Of a DNA stretch of 25,890 bases, positions 1 to 10,564 are shown in pieces (positions within the stretch are counted from its first letter, which is position 1; every line of letters begins with the position of its first letter). Origin of the DNA: Euprymna scolopes (taxonomy: Eukaryota > Mollusca > Cephalopoda > Sepiida > Sepiolidae); NCBI GenBank assembly GCA_024364805.1, contig CM044500.1, forward strand, positions 91,871,458 through 91,897,347, in the 5' to 3' direction. A program made the translations under genes and the position numbers. The notes below the pieces were generated by a model that was given only the letters and a program-made list of their open reading frames with translations, was not told the DNA's origin and did no database searches.

Positions 1-47
1 TGTGTGTGTGTGTGTGTGGCTGTGTGTGTGTGTGTGCGTGTGTGTAC
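1..47. repeat. (TG)n microsatellite
   Basis: Dinucleotide TG tract with a few interruptions, running off the left edge of the window. Confidence 0.95.
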
Positions 48-508
48 AAGGAATGGTCAGCACAAAAAGAAACTTTTTCTTAAAATTCTTCAATCAGTTT
101 AATGTAAGAAAATTCTAAATGACTAGAAAGACATCAAATAGATGTGCAAAGGGAAAGAGACAGCAAATGTTTGATGAAACACAAGTCATCTAACTCTTCT
201 AACTTCATCATGAATCCCTTGGCGATTTAACTTCTTGGGAAAATTGACATTTTCTGTTTTCAAAGGTAACTATCATAAGATGGATAGGGAAGGAGAAACG
301 AGAGAAAAAACCCCAGAAAATAACAGAAAAAGATACAATCTAATTAAATAACGACAAAATAAGGAGATAAAGCGCTAACGATTTGGCATAGATCAACTTT
401 TTCTTAATTAAAAAGAAAAATAATGTACTTCGAGCAAAACGCGGAGAACTCACAGGTGTTGTTTTTTTTTTTTTTTTCATTAATAAAAAAGCGAAATTCT
501 GATTTTAA
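48..508. other. Unassigned AT-rich sequence
   Basis: No coding, RNA or repeat signature was recognised. There is a short T homopolymer near 463-478. The open frames here are low complexity and not believable genes. Confidence 0.6.
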
Positions 509-512
509 AGAG

Positions 513-547
<35 letters not shown>
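509..547. repeat. (GA)n microsatellite
   Basis: Purine dinucleotide tract of about 38 bp with one GC interruption near its start. It translates to a spurious Ser-Leu repeat on the minus strand. Confidence 0.95.
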
Positions 548-551
<4 letters not shown>

Positions 552-1098
552 CCAACCTGAAATACGTAGAATTGACCTACGCTAAAATTACAATCAAAAT
601 AAAAAAAAATGAATAAAAAAAACAAATTAAAACTAGCTGTTTTGTTATCTCGGATCGACCTTTCGTAAAAGACATTCAGAAATACCTATAAAGTCTCAAC
701 ATCGTCCAAAATTAAGTAGAAAAATAAAAAATAAATGATTGAATATTTTCAATAGTTCACCCTGTATTTGTTTGCATTTTTATTCTTGTCGCTATACTCC
801 TATTATAACAATTGCACGACATCACATTCGAGGAGGAAAAGGAGGGGGATAGTAGTAGTAGAAGAAAAAGACATTCATTTTAATTTTTTCAGAAACGCTT
901 GGATTGCTGATGGAAACGCTCTGGTGATTTGAAACCCAAATATCGCGGTGAAACCAGTGACTTATGTTAGAAATTTTCTTGAGTTAGTTATTTCTAACAC
1001 TTACTCATTAATGAAACGGCTGTAATGGAAAAATCCAGGAAATAAACGAAGGTTATAAAAAAGAAAACGTGAGTCTTTGAATTTTCAACAAAATTTTG

Positions 1099-1099
<1 letters not shown>
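548..1099. other. Unassigned sequence
   Basis: AT-rich, with a short purine-rich patch near 830-870. Nothing recognised on either strand. Confidence 0.55.
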
Positions 1100-1137
<38 letters not shown>

Positions 1138-1182
1138 TAGATAGATAGATAGATAGATAGAGGGGGAGAGAGAGGTGGGGGG
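1100..1182. repeat. Compound (AT)n-(GATA)n-purine microsatellite
   Basis: An AT dinucleotide tract passes into GATA tetranucleotides near 1135 and then into a G/A-rich stretch. It produces spurious Tyr-Ile and Ser-Ile-Tyr-Leu frames on the minus strand. Confidence 0.95.
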
Positions 1183-1634
1183 AATAATCTTTTGTAGCAG
1201 AACAACCTTCCGTTTTTTGGACGAGGGCAATTAGAAACCAATAAGTTATTGCATTCGAAAACAAATTATATTCAATTATAATTACAAATATAATAAAGAG
1301 TGATACTTATGTCAGTTTGAAGTTTGGTTCCAAAATGGTTCTTCTGAAGAATGTTCTTTTTTTTGTGTAGAAAATTAGGTAACAAGGGTGAGATGTGGTT
1401 TCATTCCTTTCAGTAAATTCTTTTTTACCTCTTCTCACTCAATGCTTTTTTTTCTTTTTAATGTTTATATACAGCCTCTCCTCAAGTAATAGTGGTTAAT
1501 TTGCATAAATTCACTTATGCAAATTGACCTAAAATGTCTTAAGAATATTTCCAACACTTACGAAAGAACAACCTCGGGGGATTTACATCGTACAGAGAGT
1601 GATTTCCTCCGCCACATCCAAATGAAAGACGCCA
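1183..1634. other. Unassigned sequence
   Basis: No recognised gene or repeat. A short frame at 1517-1762 runs into the dispersed repeat that follows and shows no family resemblance. Confidence 0.5.
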
Positions 1635-1765
1635 TTCATAGAATCGTTTATAAAATTTACAATCCTTTTTCCGTTCATTTCTATTTGATACGAGTAAACT
1701 TCAGTGTATTCTTGACTTGTCCACCAAGTTTCAGTTACGAATATCTAACAGCCTTTGTTTAATCG
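1635..1765 (+). repeat. Diverged dispersed repeat, copy 1
   Basis: Read by eye, this stretch aligns without large gaps to 18,925-19,046. Shared blocks are a GGAATCGT/AGAATCGT start, an AAATT-CGCAATCCTTT-like block, an AAACTT-AGT block, a CCAAGTTT/CTAAGTTTTCGT block and a shared CAGCCTTTGTTT/CAGTCTTTGTTT end. Identity is modest, so the copies are old. Family unknown; an old SINE or DNA transposon scrap is possible. Confidence 0.45.
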
Positions 1766-2669
1766 TCACTCACTAATATGCAAGAAAACTTTTGTAATCG
1801 TTCCATCATTAGGTGTGAAATTAAACAAACCAATGAGACAGTGACTTGATGAACAGAAATTTGGAGTTATTCCTGTTACACCTGCGACACGACCCAATGC
1901 ACCTTAACTCTCAACACCAACAACGCTCAAACTAGAACACCGGAACGCGACACGCTGAAATTTCTTTAAGCCTGCTGCTATATCTTCAACGAGACCAGCT
2001 TCCAAAAGGTAAACTCACGCACACACATATCCACGACGGAACTTTGAAACGGATATCTGATGACTTATCTTCTTCATATTCAAGAACTTTAAAACTTCTA
2101 AACAAACTTTGGTTTTTCAAAGTATATTTTACATTTCTGCAACATTGTTGATGCATAAATATATTTTGTATGTTAATTCATGTTTTCTCGTTTTCATTCA
2201 AAAATTCACGTTGTTGAGTTAGCTTTTGCTAACTGGTGATCCGTTCATAACATTTATGTTATTTATCAACCTTTTTCATACGTCAATTGAACTATGTGTA
2301 TAATTATTGTTAGCGCTGTTGTTGGCACTTTTCAAAGACGCCACTATTGCCAAAATACACTACTTGTAACCAAGAACGACACTACAGCAGTGTTGCTGCG
2401 TCAATATCAATCCTATTGTCCTTGTTTTAAAACAAATAAAATGGCCACCACGTTTTTGGCTAAAATGATAATGTTCTTCTCTACAATTGGAATCAATTTT
2501 ATTCAAGAAGTTTGAGAATTATATATATATTTTTAATTCATTAAGCCATTAAGTAGTGTTAGGGTGGCATCTTTTTTTAGATATGTCCGTTCCCTTATGG
2601 GCCATTATCATTGCCCTCGCCTATTTGTCATTAAGTGGGCATTCTAGCAGTCGGCCAAAGAGTGGGGGG
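1766..2669. other. Unassigned sequence before the minisatellite
   Basis: AT-rich, with a small AT run at 2519-2530 and a G-rich patch near 2655-2670. The 73-codon frame at 2294-2515 has no recognisable motif. Nothing supportable as a gene. Confidence 0.5.
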
Positions 2670-2836
2670 TAGGGTTAGTAATGTAAGTTATACATTTGAA
2701 AATGTAATGTAAATTGTACAGTTAAACATGTAATGTGAGTTGTGCATTTAAAAATGTAATGTAAGTTGTACGTCAAAAATGTTATGTGACTTGTGCATTC
2801 AAAACGAATATATAGAAGTAGGTTAATAGTCGCTAA
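2670..2836. repeat. Short array of the 26-bp minisatellite with terminal module
   Basis: About five degenerate units of the same minisatellite that dominates 6,500-7,492 and 17,547-17,950. The unit core is aatgtaatgtaagttgtaca followed by an A-rich link. The last 76 bp (2,761-2,836), ending tagtcgctaa, match 17,915-17,990 at 73 of 76 positions counted by hand. In both places the similarity stops right after ctaa. The array therefore ends at a defined boundary, as the end of a mobile element carrying a tandem core would. Confidence 0.8.
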
Positions 2837-3156
2837 GGTGGGGGGGGAGAATGTTTAGTGTTTGGGATGGAATTTCTTTCGCGCCCATTTTAAAATTAGT
2901 ACCAAAAAACTGCTCCTACTGATAAGATGTGTTTTGGGGCTCCGTTTGTAAGTCTACTTGATTTATCAACGCATTTCTCTCCCCTAAAGTAAAGTAAAGA
3001 GCCAGAATGATCTAAAAGGGGAGAATAAAGAAGAGAATATCAGGGCGAGAAGATCTTAATGCATTTGAATAAAAGAAAAGGACAATTTTTTTGCTTGTTT
3101 CTATTTTTTAACGTTCTTAGAGTATAATATTTAATCTTTTGAAGCATCTTATAAGC
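2837..3156. other. Unassigned sequence
   Basis: Begins with a G run just after the minisatellite boundary. No gene or repeat family recognised. Confidence 0.5.
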
Positions 3157-3164
3157 AAAATAAA

Positions 3165-3236
<72 letters not shown>
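3157..3236. repeat. (AAAT)n then (TAA)n microsatellite
   Basis: A short AAAT tract followed by a long TAA tract. It is cut by the inverted-repeat element starting at 3,237 and resumes at 3,458. Confidence 0.95.
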
Positions 3237-3237
<1 letters not shown>

Positions 3238-3456
3238 AGGGTGACCAAAAAAAAAACAAAAGCTAAATGGCGGCCATCTAGAACATATGCTGCAGAACGA
3301 AGAAAAAAAGGCCAAAGATCCTTAGGTTTTGATATGATTTTTTGAATATAATAAACTAGTTATGACCAAAGTTTCATTTCATTCGGACAAAACACTAAGA
3401 AACGGGGCCTTATTAGAGTTGGGGCCCGTTTTTTTTGTTTTGTTTTTTGTCACCCT

Positions 3457-3457
<1 letters not shown>
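3237..3457. mobile_element. 221-bp TA-flanked MITE, Tc1/mariner-like
   Basis: The left end reads CAGGGTGACCAAAAAA. The right end, reverse-complemented, reads CAGGGTGACAAAAAAC. Both ends abut TA, as expected for Tc1/mariner-class target duplications, although the surrounding (TAA)n makes that part weak. The interior has no coding capacity. The element sits inside a TAA tract that continues on both sides. Superfamily is inferred from the TA flanks and termini. Confidence 0.7.

Positions 3458-3514
<57 letters not shown>
3458..3514. repeat. (TAA)n microsatellite
   Basis: Continuation of the TAA tract beyond the MITE. It abuts the coding scrap that begins at 3,516. Confidence 0.95.
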
Positions 3515-3515
<1 letters not shown>

Positions 3516-3742
3516 GGAGTAAATACACAGAGCTAGTCAGGGAGCTGAAAGGGTTATGGATGATGAAGGAAATTAGGATAATACCTATCATAGTAGGAGT
3601 ACTAGGAACAATTCCGAAAATCTTGGAAAAACGAATGGTAAAAATTGGAATAAGAGGAATGGCTGGAAAGATACAACGAATAACAATAATAAAAACAGCT
3701 GAAATATTTAAAAAAAAAAAAACCTTGAATGCGGAAACTAAT
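3516..3742 (+). pseudogene. LINE-like C-terminal coding fragment
   Basis: The plus frame from 3,516 begins SKYTELVRELKGLW and continues MMKEIRIIPIIVGVLGTIPK, then an LEKRM stretch and a later TAEI. From memory, a short segment of this shape (leucine/arginine-rich helix, a Trp, then IPIIVGxLGTxPK) occurs at the C-terminus of some non-LTR retrotransposon proteins in invertebrates, often next to (TAA)n tracts as here. It is about 75 codons, lacks any RT core and ends at a poly-A run. The same frame continues to 3,841 without recognisable motifs. It is a dead fragment; the family call needs a protein search. Confidence 0.5.
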
Positions 3743-4227
3743 ACACATGAGCCACATGAGCGGGCCAGACAAACTGCTGCAGAGGCAAAACATGTACAAG
3801 CGTTATATGGAACTACGAACAATAAAGCTGCATATCTATAAGTTCTTTATCCTCTCCCCATCCCCTCCTATTGCCCCATCACCGCCCCCAAAAGAGTAAT
3901 ACTAAATAGCCGAGAAGGGTCAGGGAGGATGGAAAGACCAAGGAGAGAGCACTGACCAGACCTCAGCTGGACAAGCGCGAAGAGAACTGGGACCTTGAGG
4001 AGGTTTATTGCCACTCAAATTCCAGTGGAGACGAATGGCCGCTACCAGTGAAAAATCAATGGTAAGCGGTTGTTGCATTAACACAAATTCATATGTAAAT
4101 GTTATCGAAAGAAGTGAACAGTACTGGAAATACGGGGAGACTTGTTGTTACTCAGCTTCCAGGAAACGCCACAGGTTGTTTTCAAGGAAATATCTTTGGT
4201 GACCTGTGTGACAGCTCTTTGTGAGCC
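3743..4227. other. Unassigned sequence between coding scrap and (TAA)n
   Basis: Includes a C-rich stretch near 3,850-3,890 and a higher-GC patch near 3,910-4,030. The short frames (for example 4,008-4,202) have no recognisable domain. It could be the 3' untranslated part of the element represented by the preceding scrap, but no second copy is present for comparison. Confidence 0.4.
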
Positions 4228-4243
4228 AATAATAATAATTATG

Positions 4244-4306
<63 letters not shown>

Positions 4307-4307
4307 G
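4228..4307. repeat. (TAA)n microsatellite
   Basis: About 80 bp of TAA units with one early ATTATG interruption. Third large TAA tract within 1.2 kb. Confidence 0.95.
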
Positions 4308-5365
4308 TCCGAACCCACTTATTTAAATGAAGAAAATATCAGAGTAAAAAGACTGAAAATAAATAAACTTTTAAAAGACAGTTTATGAAAAAGAAATATC
4401 GAAATTTTATTGTGTTATTTGTTTTTAGCTATTATTCAAGTAAAACCGATAATGCTTCTTGTCATTGTTTTGGGGTAGAAAAACAAGAAGCTATTCTTGT
4501 TTTTCTCAATTTTGTTAGTATCGCTCACGGCGATAATTCATTCAATAATTGTCATTTATATGGCGACTCTCTTTTGATGCATTTTATGTGGTAAACCGTT
4601 ACTTAGGTTAACTTTGTTAACCGTGCTTTGGGAAACAAAAGCAACGATTTCTGTTTCTTTTTAATAAAATTGTATGTAATTAATTACTTTCTCGGCCTAG
4701 TTAATATTTGCACCTTTTTATTGCTCTTTTGTTACTTCCGCTAATTGTTACCGGAAACGGATTTTTATAACGACCACAAAATCTCATTAACACTTTTATC
4801 CACACAAAGAATGATCTGGAAAGAGTTATGAACACAAGAATAGAAAATATGTAGAGACTGGCGATATATATGTACAGTAGAAATGGAATTGAGTTCAAGA
4901 GCTTCATTTCATCTAGCAAAGCTATTGCTAGAGGAGAGAAAATATAACGTCTGATCACATTTACATCTCAAACGTTGGAAAAGGTTTGAGGATAGAAGTT
5001 TGTCTCCCACGCAAATCGCGGTTTTATCGCCCAACGTACATATCGCTCCGCGAGTGAGAATATTCAAGTGTGTTCTTACCGAACCACGTACTAATCACTC
5101 TGCGACTTAGAACATGCTAGTGCCGTAGAAAATAGATCGTAATCATGTTTTCACATAAAAATGCATTTAAGCTACTTCAGAAAGGTGATAACTGAAACGT
5201 CTATGCAGTGGTACAGAAGGGCGATTTTATGTTCGTACGTAAGTTATCAACCTCCATCTTCTTTTAAAGACAGGATAGCCCGATCAATGATAGTAATTGT
5301 TAATTAATTTAATGTCGCTTATGGAAACAATTCTAACTTTATCTCCACTATTATATAAAAGTGAC

Positions 5366-5368
<3 letters not shown>
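4308..5368. other. Unassigned AT-rich sequence
   Basis: More than 1 kb without recognisable coding, RNA or repeat signature. Frames at 4,385-4,594 (+) and 4,701-4,958 (-) are short and resemble no known domain. Confidence 0.5.
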
Positions 5369-5448
<80 letters not shown>

Positions 5449-5459
5449 GAGAGAGAGAG
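5369..5459. repeat. (GT)n-(GA)n compound microsatellite
   Basis: Nearly pure GT tract of about 77 bp followed by a short GA tract. It yields spurious Cys-Val and Thr-His frames. Confidence 0.97.
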
Positions 5460-6117
5460 TTCCTTATAGGTTCCAAAACGGCTGAGCCTATCTCTTGCAA
5501 ATTTCACACAAAGGTAATTTATATCTCTGGCAGTGTTCTTAAATATGTTTTGTACAGAAATTCATCCGATAACTATCGAAAATTGAAAAAAAAATCCATT
5601 TTAAAATATTTTTCTCCCGTATAGATAAAAAGAAGAATTTTTACAGGGTAATATTTTATGTTACACCGGCAAAGGGAAATAATCAGTGTTGCCAATTTAC
5701 CGATTTTCCCGCTAGATCTGGAGATTTCGTTTGCAATATAGCGGGTAAATTTTAATCTAGCGGCTACCTGGTTTCTCTATAAATTCTGGCGATATTTGAC
5801 ACCCACAAACACGCAATTTAAGATTTAAAAAAATAAAATCGGTTTTTCAAGTACATTTTATTGTTATATAGCTTTTTCCTCTTATAGACAAATTATTCCT
5901 CATAATATATAATATTCAATAGAGGATTGATTCTATAATATTACATACACAATCTGCATAAACTAAAATATAATGATTAAACATATTGTACGCCCGTGCA
6001 AAGTCGGGCTGTCAGCCAGTTTATTTTAAAATGAATTGTTCCAAATTATATTATGTCGTCTAAAGCCATACGATTACATTTCAAAAAGTAACATTCGTTT
6101 GATTGATTTGGAAAATA
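5460..6117. other. Unassigned sequence with one hAT-like terminus
   Basis: At 5,684 the sequence CAGTGTTGCCA appears, a common start for hAT-class inverted repeats. No matching opposite end or target duplication was found nearby, so a transposon is not called. The rest is AT-rich with no coding signal. Confidence 0.35.
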
Positions 6118-6261
6118 CAGGGTGAGTCACGGGAAACAGATATTTTTAAGGAAAACAAAACTGCAAATATTTCAACAAAAACGTTATAATATACAGAAAA
6201 AACATTACTAACACACATTCTAAACACGTTCTAAAACATCCGTCTCCCGCGACTCGCCCTG
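6118..6261. mobile_element. 144-bp TA-flanked MITE, Tc1/mariner-like
   Basis: The left end is CAGGGTGAGTCACGGGA (6,118-6,134). The reverse complement of the right end is CAGGGCGAGTCGCGGGA (6,245-6,261), 15 of 17 identical. TA flanks both ends, within aaata/tattt. The interior is A-rich and non-coding. Its first seven bases match the MITE at 3,237, but the arms then differ, so the two are at most related. Confidence 0.8.
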
Positions 6262-6499
6262 TATTTAACTGATGATCACTTTTATGATGAGAAGACTAAG
6301 ATTATTGTTTAAATAATAATTGCATTTCTAAAATTAAAATAAATAATAAATAAGTGATATTTTGTTACGTTTAAGGAATATATAATGGTAATGATTTTTA
6401 CCAGAGCAGAAAAGTTGTCTTTTCTTCATGGTATTGACCCTGACATTTATATTTTCGAATGAAAAGTATTACTTTTTAAAACTTGAAATATATTAACAT
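6262..6499. other. Unassigned AT-rich sequence
   Basis: Lies between the MITE and the minisatellite; nothing recognised. Confidence 0.5.
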
Positions 6500-7492
6500 T
6501 AAAAATGATTTAAAGTGAGTTGTACAGTAAAAAAATAGTATGAGTTATACATTTAAAAATGTTTTGTGAGTTATATATTTTAAAAATCTAATGCAAGTTG
6601 TGCATTTAAAACTGTAATGTGAGTTATACACTTCAAAAGGTAATGTAAGTTGTGCATTTTAAAACTGAATGTAAGTTGTACATTTAAAAATGTAATGTAA
6701 GTTGTTCATTTAAAAATTTAATGCGAGTTATACAATTAAAAATGTAATGTAGGTTGTATATTTAAAAATGTAATGTAAGTTGTACATTTAAACATGTAAT
6801 GCGAGTTATACATTTAAAATTGTAATGTAGGTTGTACATTAAAAAATGTAATGTAAGTTGTGCATTTCAAATGTAATGTGAGTTATACAATTAAAAATGT
6901 AACGTGAGTTGGACATTAAAAATGTAACGTGAGTTGTGCATTTAAAAATACAATGTAAGTTGTACAGTTAAAAATGTAACGTACATTTAAAAATGTAATG
7001 TCAATTGTACATTTAAAAATGTAATGTCAATTGTACATTTAAAAATGTAACGTGAGTTGTACATGTAAAAATGTAACGTGAGTTATACATTTAAAAATGT
7101 AATGTAGGTTGTACATTTAAAATGTAATGTAGGTTGTACATTTAAAAATGTAATGTAGGTTTTACATTTAAAAATGTAATGTAAGTTGTACATTTAAAAA
7201 TGTAATGTGAGTTGTACATTTAAAAATGTAATGTGAGTTGAGTTGTACATTTAAAATGTAATGTAGGTTGTACATTTAAAAATGTAATGTAAGTTGTGCA
7301 TTTAAAAATATAATGTAAGTTGTACATTTAAAAATGTAATGTAAGTTGTACATTTAAAAATGTAACGTGAGTTGTACATTTAAAAAATGTAATACAAGCT
7401 GTACATTTAAAAATGTAAACGTGAGTTGTACATTTAAAAATGTAACGTGAGTTGTTCATTTAAAAATGTAACGCGAGTTGTACAGTTAAAAA
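6500..7492. repeat. 26-bp minisatellite, left part
   Basis: Roughly 38 tandem units of 25-27 bp. A typical unit is an A-run, then atgtaatgtaagttgtacat, then t or tt. Two subtypes recur, one with aatgtaagttg and one with aacgtgagttg, so the array evolved by amplification of variants. The junction of neighbouring units forms a near-palindrome, TACATTTAAAAATGTA. The array is interrupted at 7,492/7,493 by the hAT-type insertion and resumes at 17,547 in the same phase and orientation. Confidence 0.97.
7485..7492. repeat. Left 8-bp target-site duplication
   Basis: gttaaaaa, identical to 17,547-17,554. It lies within one minisatellite unit directly outside the terminal inverted repeat. Eight base pairs is the diagnostic length for hAT transposons. 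Confidence 0.85.
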
Positions 7493-7510
7493 CAGGGTTG
7501 CGGAGTCGGA
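7493..7510 (+). repeat. Left terminal inverted repeat of the hAT-type element
   Basis: Pairs with 17,529-17,546 at 16 of 18 positions; similarity ends after the 18th base. Confidence 0.8.
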
Positions 7511-7596
7511 GTCGGAGGCGGAAGGAGTCGGAGGTTTTAGCTGGAGTCAGAGTCGGATTTCTAAAAGTACTAGGAGATGGTGTCGGAGTCAGTATA
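7501..7596. repeat. (GGAGTC)n-like hexamer tract, left
   Basis: Degenerate GGAGTC hexamers directly inside the left terminal repeat. A longer tract of the same hexamer in the same strand orientation lies inside the right end. The frame across it (7,447-7,689) reads Arg-Ser repeats that are a by-product of the hexamer. Confidence 0.85.
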
Positions 7597-7604
7597 TTCA
7601 CTCT

Positions 7605-9215
7605 TCTTACTTCTTTCTTACAATTACTTCTAGCTTCTATAAACTTTTGTCTGTTTGTACAGGACTTATGCCGGATAAATCTGTGGTAGGCAAGTAAAAG
7701 TAAACCATTGGGGATCGTGGTGTTTGCTATAGAACTTCTGTGTAGGAACATGTGCTTTGATTGCTGCTTTGAACAATTCGGTAATCTCATTTTCACACTG
7801 TTCTGCAGGAAGAGAAAAAATATTTCCCAATGGGGCGTCTCTGATGTGATCTCTAATGGCATCCCAGTCAGCCTTATTGTAGTACTTTGTCGTTTGGAGC
7901 AATGGCTCTTCAGCTTGGGGTCAAGAGCTTAGAGTGATGTCTATCATTATCACAGCGTGATCAGCATTCCTGAGTGGGCAATGAGTATTTGTTACACAAT
8001 TCTCAGGAACTGTTGACAGAAATAGATCCAAAAGAGAGATAGATCGGGAATGTTACTATATGTGTCAAGGAATGGGATATAGCAAAGTTATAGATGATGC
8101 TACCAGCTGTGTCAGTGCAGTTAGAGAAGCCAAGCCAATTTCTGTGGCAGGCGTTAAAGTCACCAAATACATGTATTTGGGCGCTAGTGTCAAGGGAGAG
8201 TGCTACAAATATGCTGTCAGAGACATGCTTCATTATAGTACAGTCCTGGGTTGATGGAGAGCGATAAAGAAAATACAGGTAGCTAACGCTATGTTGTAAA
8301 TTTTGTTTAAAGCATATGAAGGCCTGGTCACCTGATTCTAGTTTAGATTCCCTGGACATGGAGAGGGTGTAATAAGTTAGCTCTAAGTCCACAGATATGC
8401 AAGCCTCAAGGGAGGAGGCGAATTCTTTGAGTGTCTGTCTGGTTTGAACATTTTTGGGGGGATTAAGCTGTTATTTAATTTTATTTCGTAGTTTCAGACC
8501 AAAGGTAGGGTGCTAGGCAAAACGGATGTGCATAGCCACCATCATGCAGCACAAGTAGACCATCAGCTGGCTTCTCATCCACAGGAATGTGGCCTCGGGA
8601 ATGCCCACCAGAGATGAGTGCAGGGCCCCTTTCCATGCACGACATTGCACTACAAACATCCCGATATTTATACAATTGATGACAGAGCAGCAACTCTTAG
8701 CGCTACCAAAGAGTTAGGGCTCCCATACTGTCAGTCCGAAACAACAACCAGCAACTGTCAAACCAGTACCCTCAAACCTGTCCGACAGCAGTCCAATCAT
8801 GTTAGCATACATGGTAAACAAGCACCCCCAAGATGCCCAGCTATAGGAGAATAGAATGATGCAAATGTGGGGGACGGCATTCATTGCCCTAGTCAGGAAA
8901 CAAGGCTAAGCTCTGGACGTCTCTAATAAGTCCCTGCTGCCACACCTCTCCCCTGGCTAACAAGCAAAGAAGGAATATGGAAGCCGGGCGATAGGCTGGG
9001 GCTATCTACTCCTTAAGCAGTTTAGGTTTGCAAACCGGTGATTTGATCAAGTCACCAGCTCTAGGGAAGTTGTCATCAAGGACTGAGGAGGCCTCCCTCC
9101 TCCGTTTGGTACCAAGATGTATGAAGTCTGTGGCACAGGTTTACAAATCAGATTTTTCCTTCTAGATGGATGACCTAACAGGACCTACGGGTCCATCAGC
9201 ACCAAAAGGGTTTTC
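7605..9215 (-). mobile_element. LINE copy A, 5' half only (5'UTR, endonuclease, linker)
   Basis: Minus strand. The part at about 8,480-9,215 aligns with the 5' region of LINE copy C (about 13,678-14,400): both share the blocks gagctggtgact, gtttgcaaacctaa, cttaaggA/Gatagatag and gactgacagta. Next comes an AP-endonuclease-like segment (8,392-8,003) with HVFGDFN and NWLGFS, the GDFN motif of LINE endonucleases. Then comes the endonuclease-RT linker (7,902-7,666) with YNKADWDAIRD and DPQWFT. Similarity to C stops at about 7,605, where the hAT hexamer region begins. The whole RT half and 3' end are missing, which is not ordinary 5' truncation. The frame is broken at several places. Jockey-like clade is inferred from the layout. 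Confidence 0.85.
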
Positions 9216-9239
9216 CCCACGCCTGGTTTCAAAGCCAGG
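9179..9239. other. Two small hairpins at the 5' end of LINE copy A
   Basis: GGACC-tacg-GGTCC (9,181-9,194) and CCTGG-tttcaaag-CCAGG (9,222-9,239) are perfect short hairpins at the 5' boundary of copy A. They could be structured 5' leader or chance; the second resembles a tRNA T-arm only superficially. Confidence 0.35.
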
Positions 9240-10564
9240 TATTTCTATGCCCCCGATTGGATTAGTAGAGTTGGTATCAAAGAATTAGTATCTGCTTTGA
9301 AGTTACACTCCTCAGAATAGGATTATAATTGGAAGATTTGGTTACGTTTTGAAAGGAGGTATCTATGAGTATGGGGTGTAGATTTAAGGTTAATATCTAC
9401 TAGGATTAAGAAAAGATCAAATATGGTTTGTGGATTAGTGACTAATTGGAAATTATAGAATAAGGGCTATTGCGCGTTTCGAAATGTGCTTTAAGTGTTA
9501 GTTTTCATGTAAAGATAATCACCAGTACTTTATCCCATCTAAGTGAAAGAAAGATATCGTTGCTAGTTAATCACTGATGATCTGGGCACAAACTGTGGCT
9601 AATAGCTATCTATTTTATAGATATTCTATAGAGTATATATATAGGTCAAGCTAATGCATGTCTTAGCAATGAAAATCTATAGATGATTAGTATTTATCGA
9701 TTTTTAAAGAGTCAGCCTACTAAAGTTTAGGACTGGAAGCTAAACCCCCCTTCCAAGGTACGTGCAAAGTATGTGATTTTATATCGGGGAAAAGAGCAAT
9801 TAGTATTTTGTCCAGTTGGAACAGGAGAGACGATATAGTTACAAGAATACAGCATTAATATACAATATATATATACAGGGATTTGGGAAGGATTTAGGAG
9901 TATAAGGATGTTTAATGTTTATCATGCAAAACAGACAGGCAGGTGTCTTGGAAGAAAAGTATTATCACTTCAAAGCAGACATTTACAAATAACATCTGTG
10001 CCAGTTATTTTAGTAACATACACCAGTAACAATACACATGTGGCCAGTTTAGGCCTTATATTTAAACATTACACTTAGTCATAGAATGATAAATTATGAT
10101 TTCCAAAAAGAGGGAAGCAGTATAAGTAAATAAGAGCAGAAAAACAGGTTTGGTGAATAAACAATAACTTCCTAAGCAGTGGGTTGCACAATTTAGTAGT
10201 TCTTGTATGATTTTGCTTTTATTTTTGGAAATATATTTTGTACTGTACTGTAATGCTTCTACTACATAAAAAATATTTTGGTCTATCGGATCACTGCAAA
10301 TCCTCTTTGAACAGATGTTTTTGTTTTGGTTGTAACGTCACACAGGATCTTTGAATAAGATCACTGTTAATTACATTGGATAACAATCGGATTGTAATCT
10401 GATAGTTATCCAGTTCTTGAATCTACTAGAATTTGGTAATTGGATTAGTCCGGGATCGATCCGGAATTACAATCTTACTCACCCCCCAAAATACGGGCAT
10501 AAATCAATAAGAAGCAACCCATGGAACTATAGCCCTTTATAGCTTTTCCTTCCTGTTTTTTACA
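9240..10564. other. Unassigned interior sequence of the hAT-bounded element
   Basis: About 1.3 kb between LINE copies A and B, AT-rich, with short TATA runs near 9,640 and 9,870. No open frame of note and no similarity to the other repeats in the window. It may be original hAT interior or older decayed repeats. Confidence 0.4.

Noticed and set aside
2761-2836. Confirmed Helitron 3' end
   Set aside because: CTAA fits, but no strong hairpin precedes it and the following base is G or A, not T. Kept only as a hypothesis.
3379-3822. 147-codon minus-strand frame with a poly-Tyr run
   Set aside because: The run is the (TAA)n tract; the rest is antisense to the LINE-like scrap and part of the MITE.
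4385-4958. Short frames as host exons
   Set aside because: No domain resemblance, no consistent codon pattern and no convincing splice context.
5319-5624. Thr-His and Cys-Val frames around the GT tract
   Set aside because: Pure microsatellite translation on the two strands.
6500-7492. Regular 26-bp repeats as a CRISPR array
   Set aside because: The repeats are directly tandem with no unique spacers, and the setting is a eukaryotic transposon-rich region.
7447-7689. Arg-Ser-rich frame as an SR-type protein
   Set aside because: It is the translation of the GGAGTC hexamer tract next to the hAT end.
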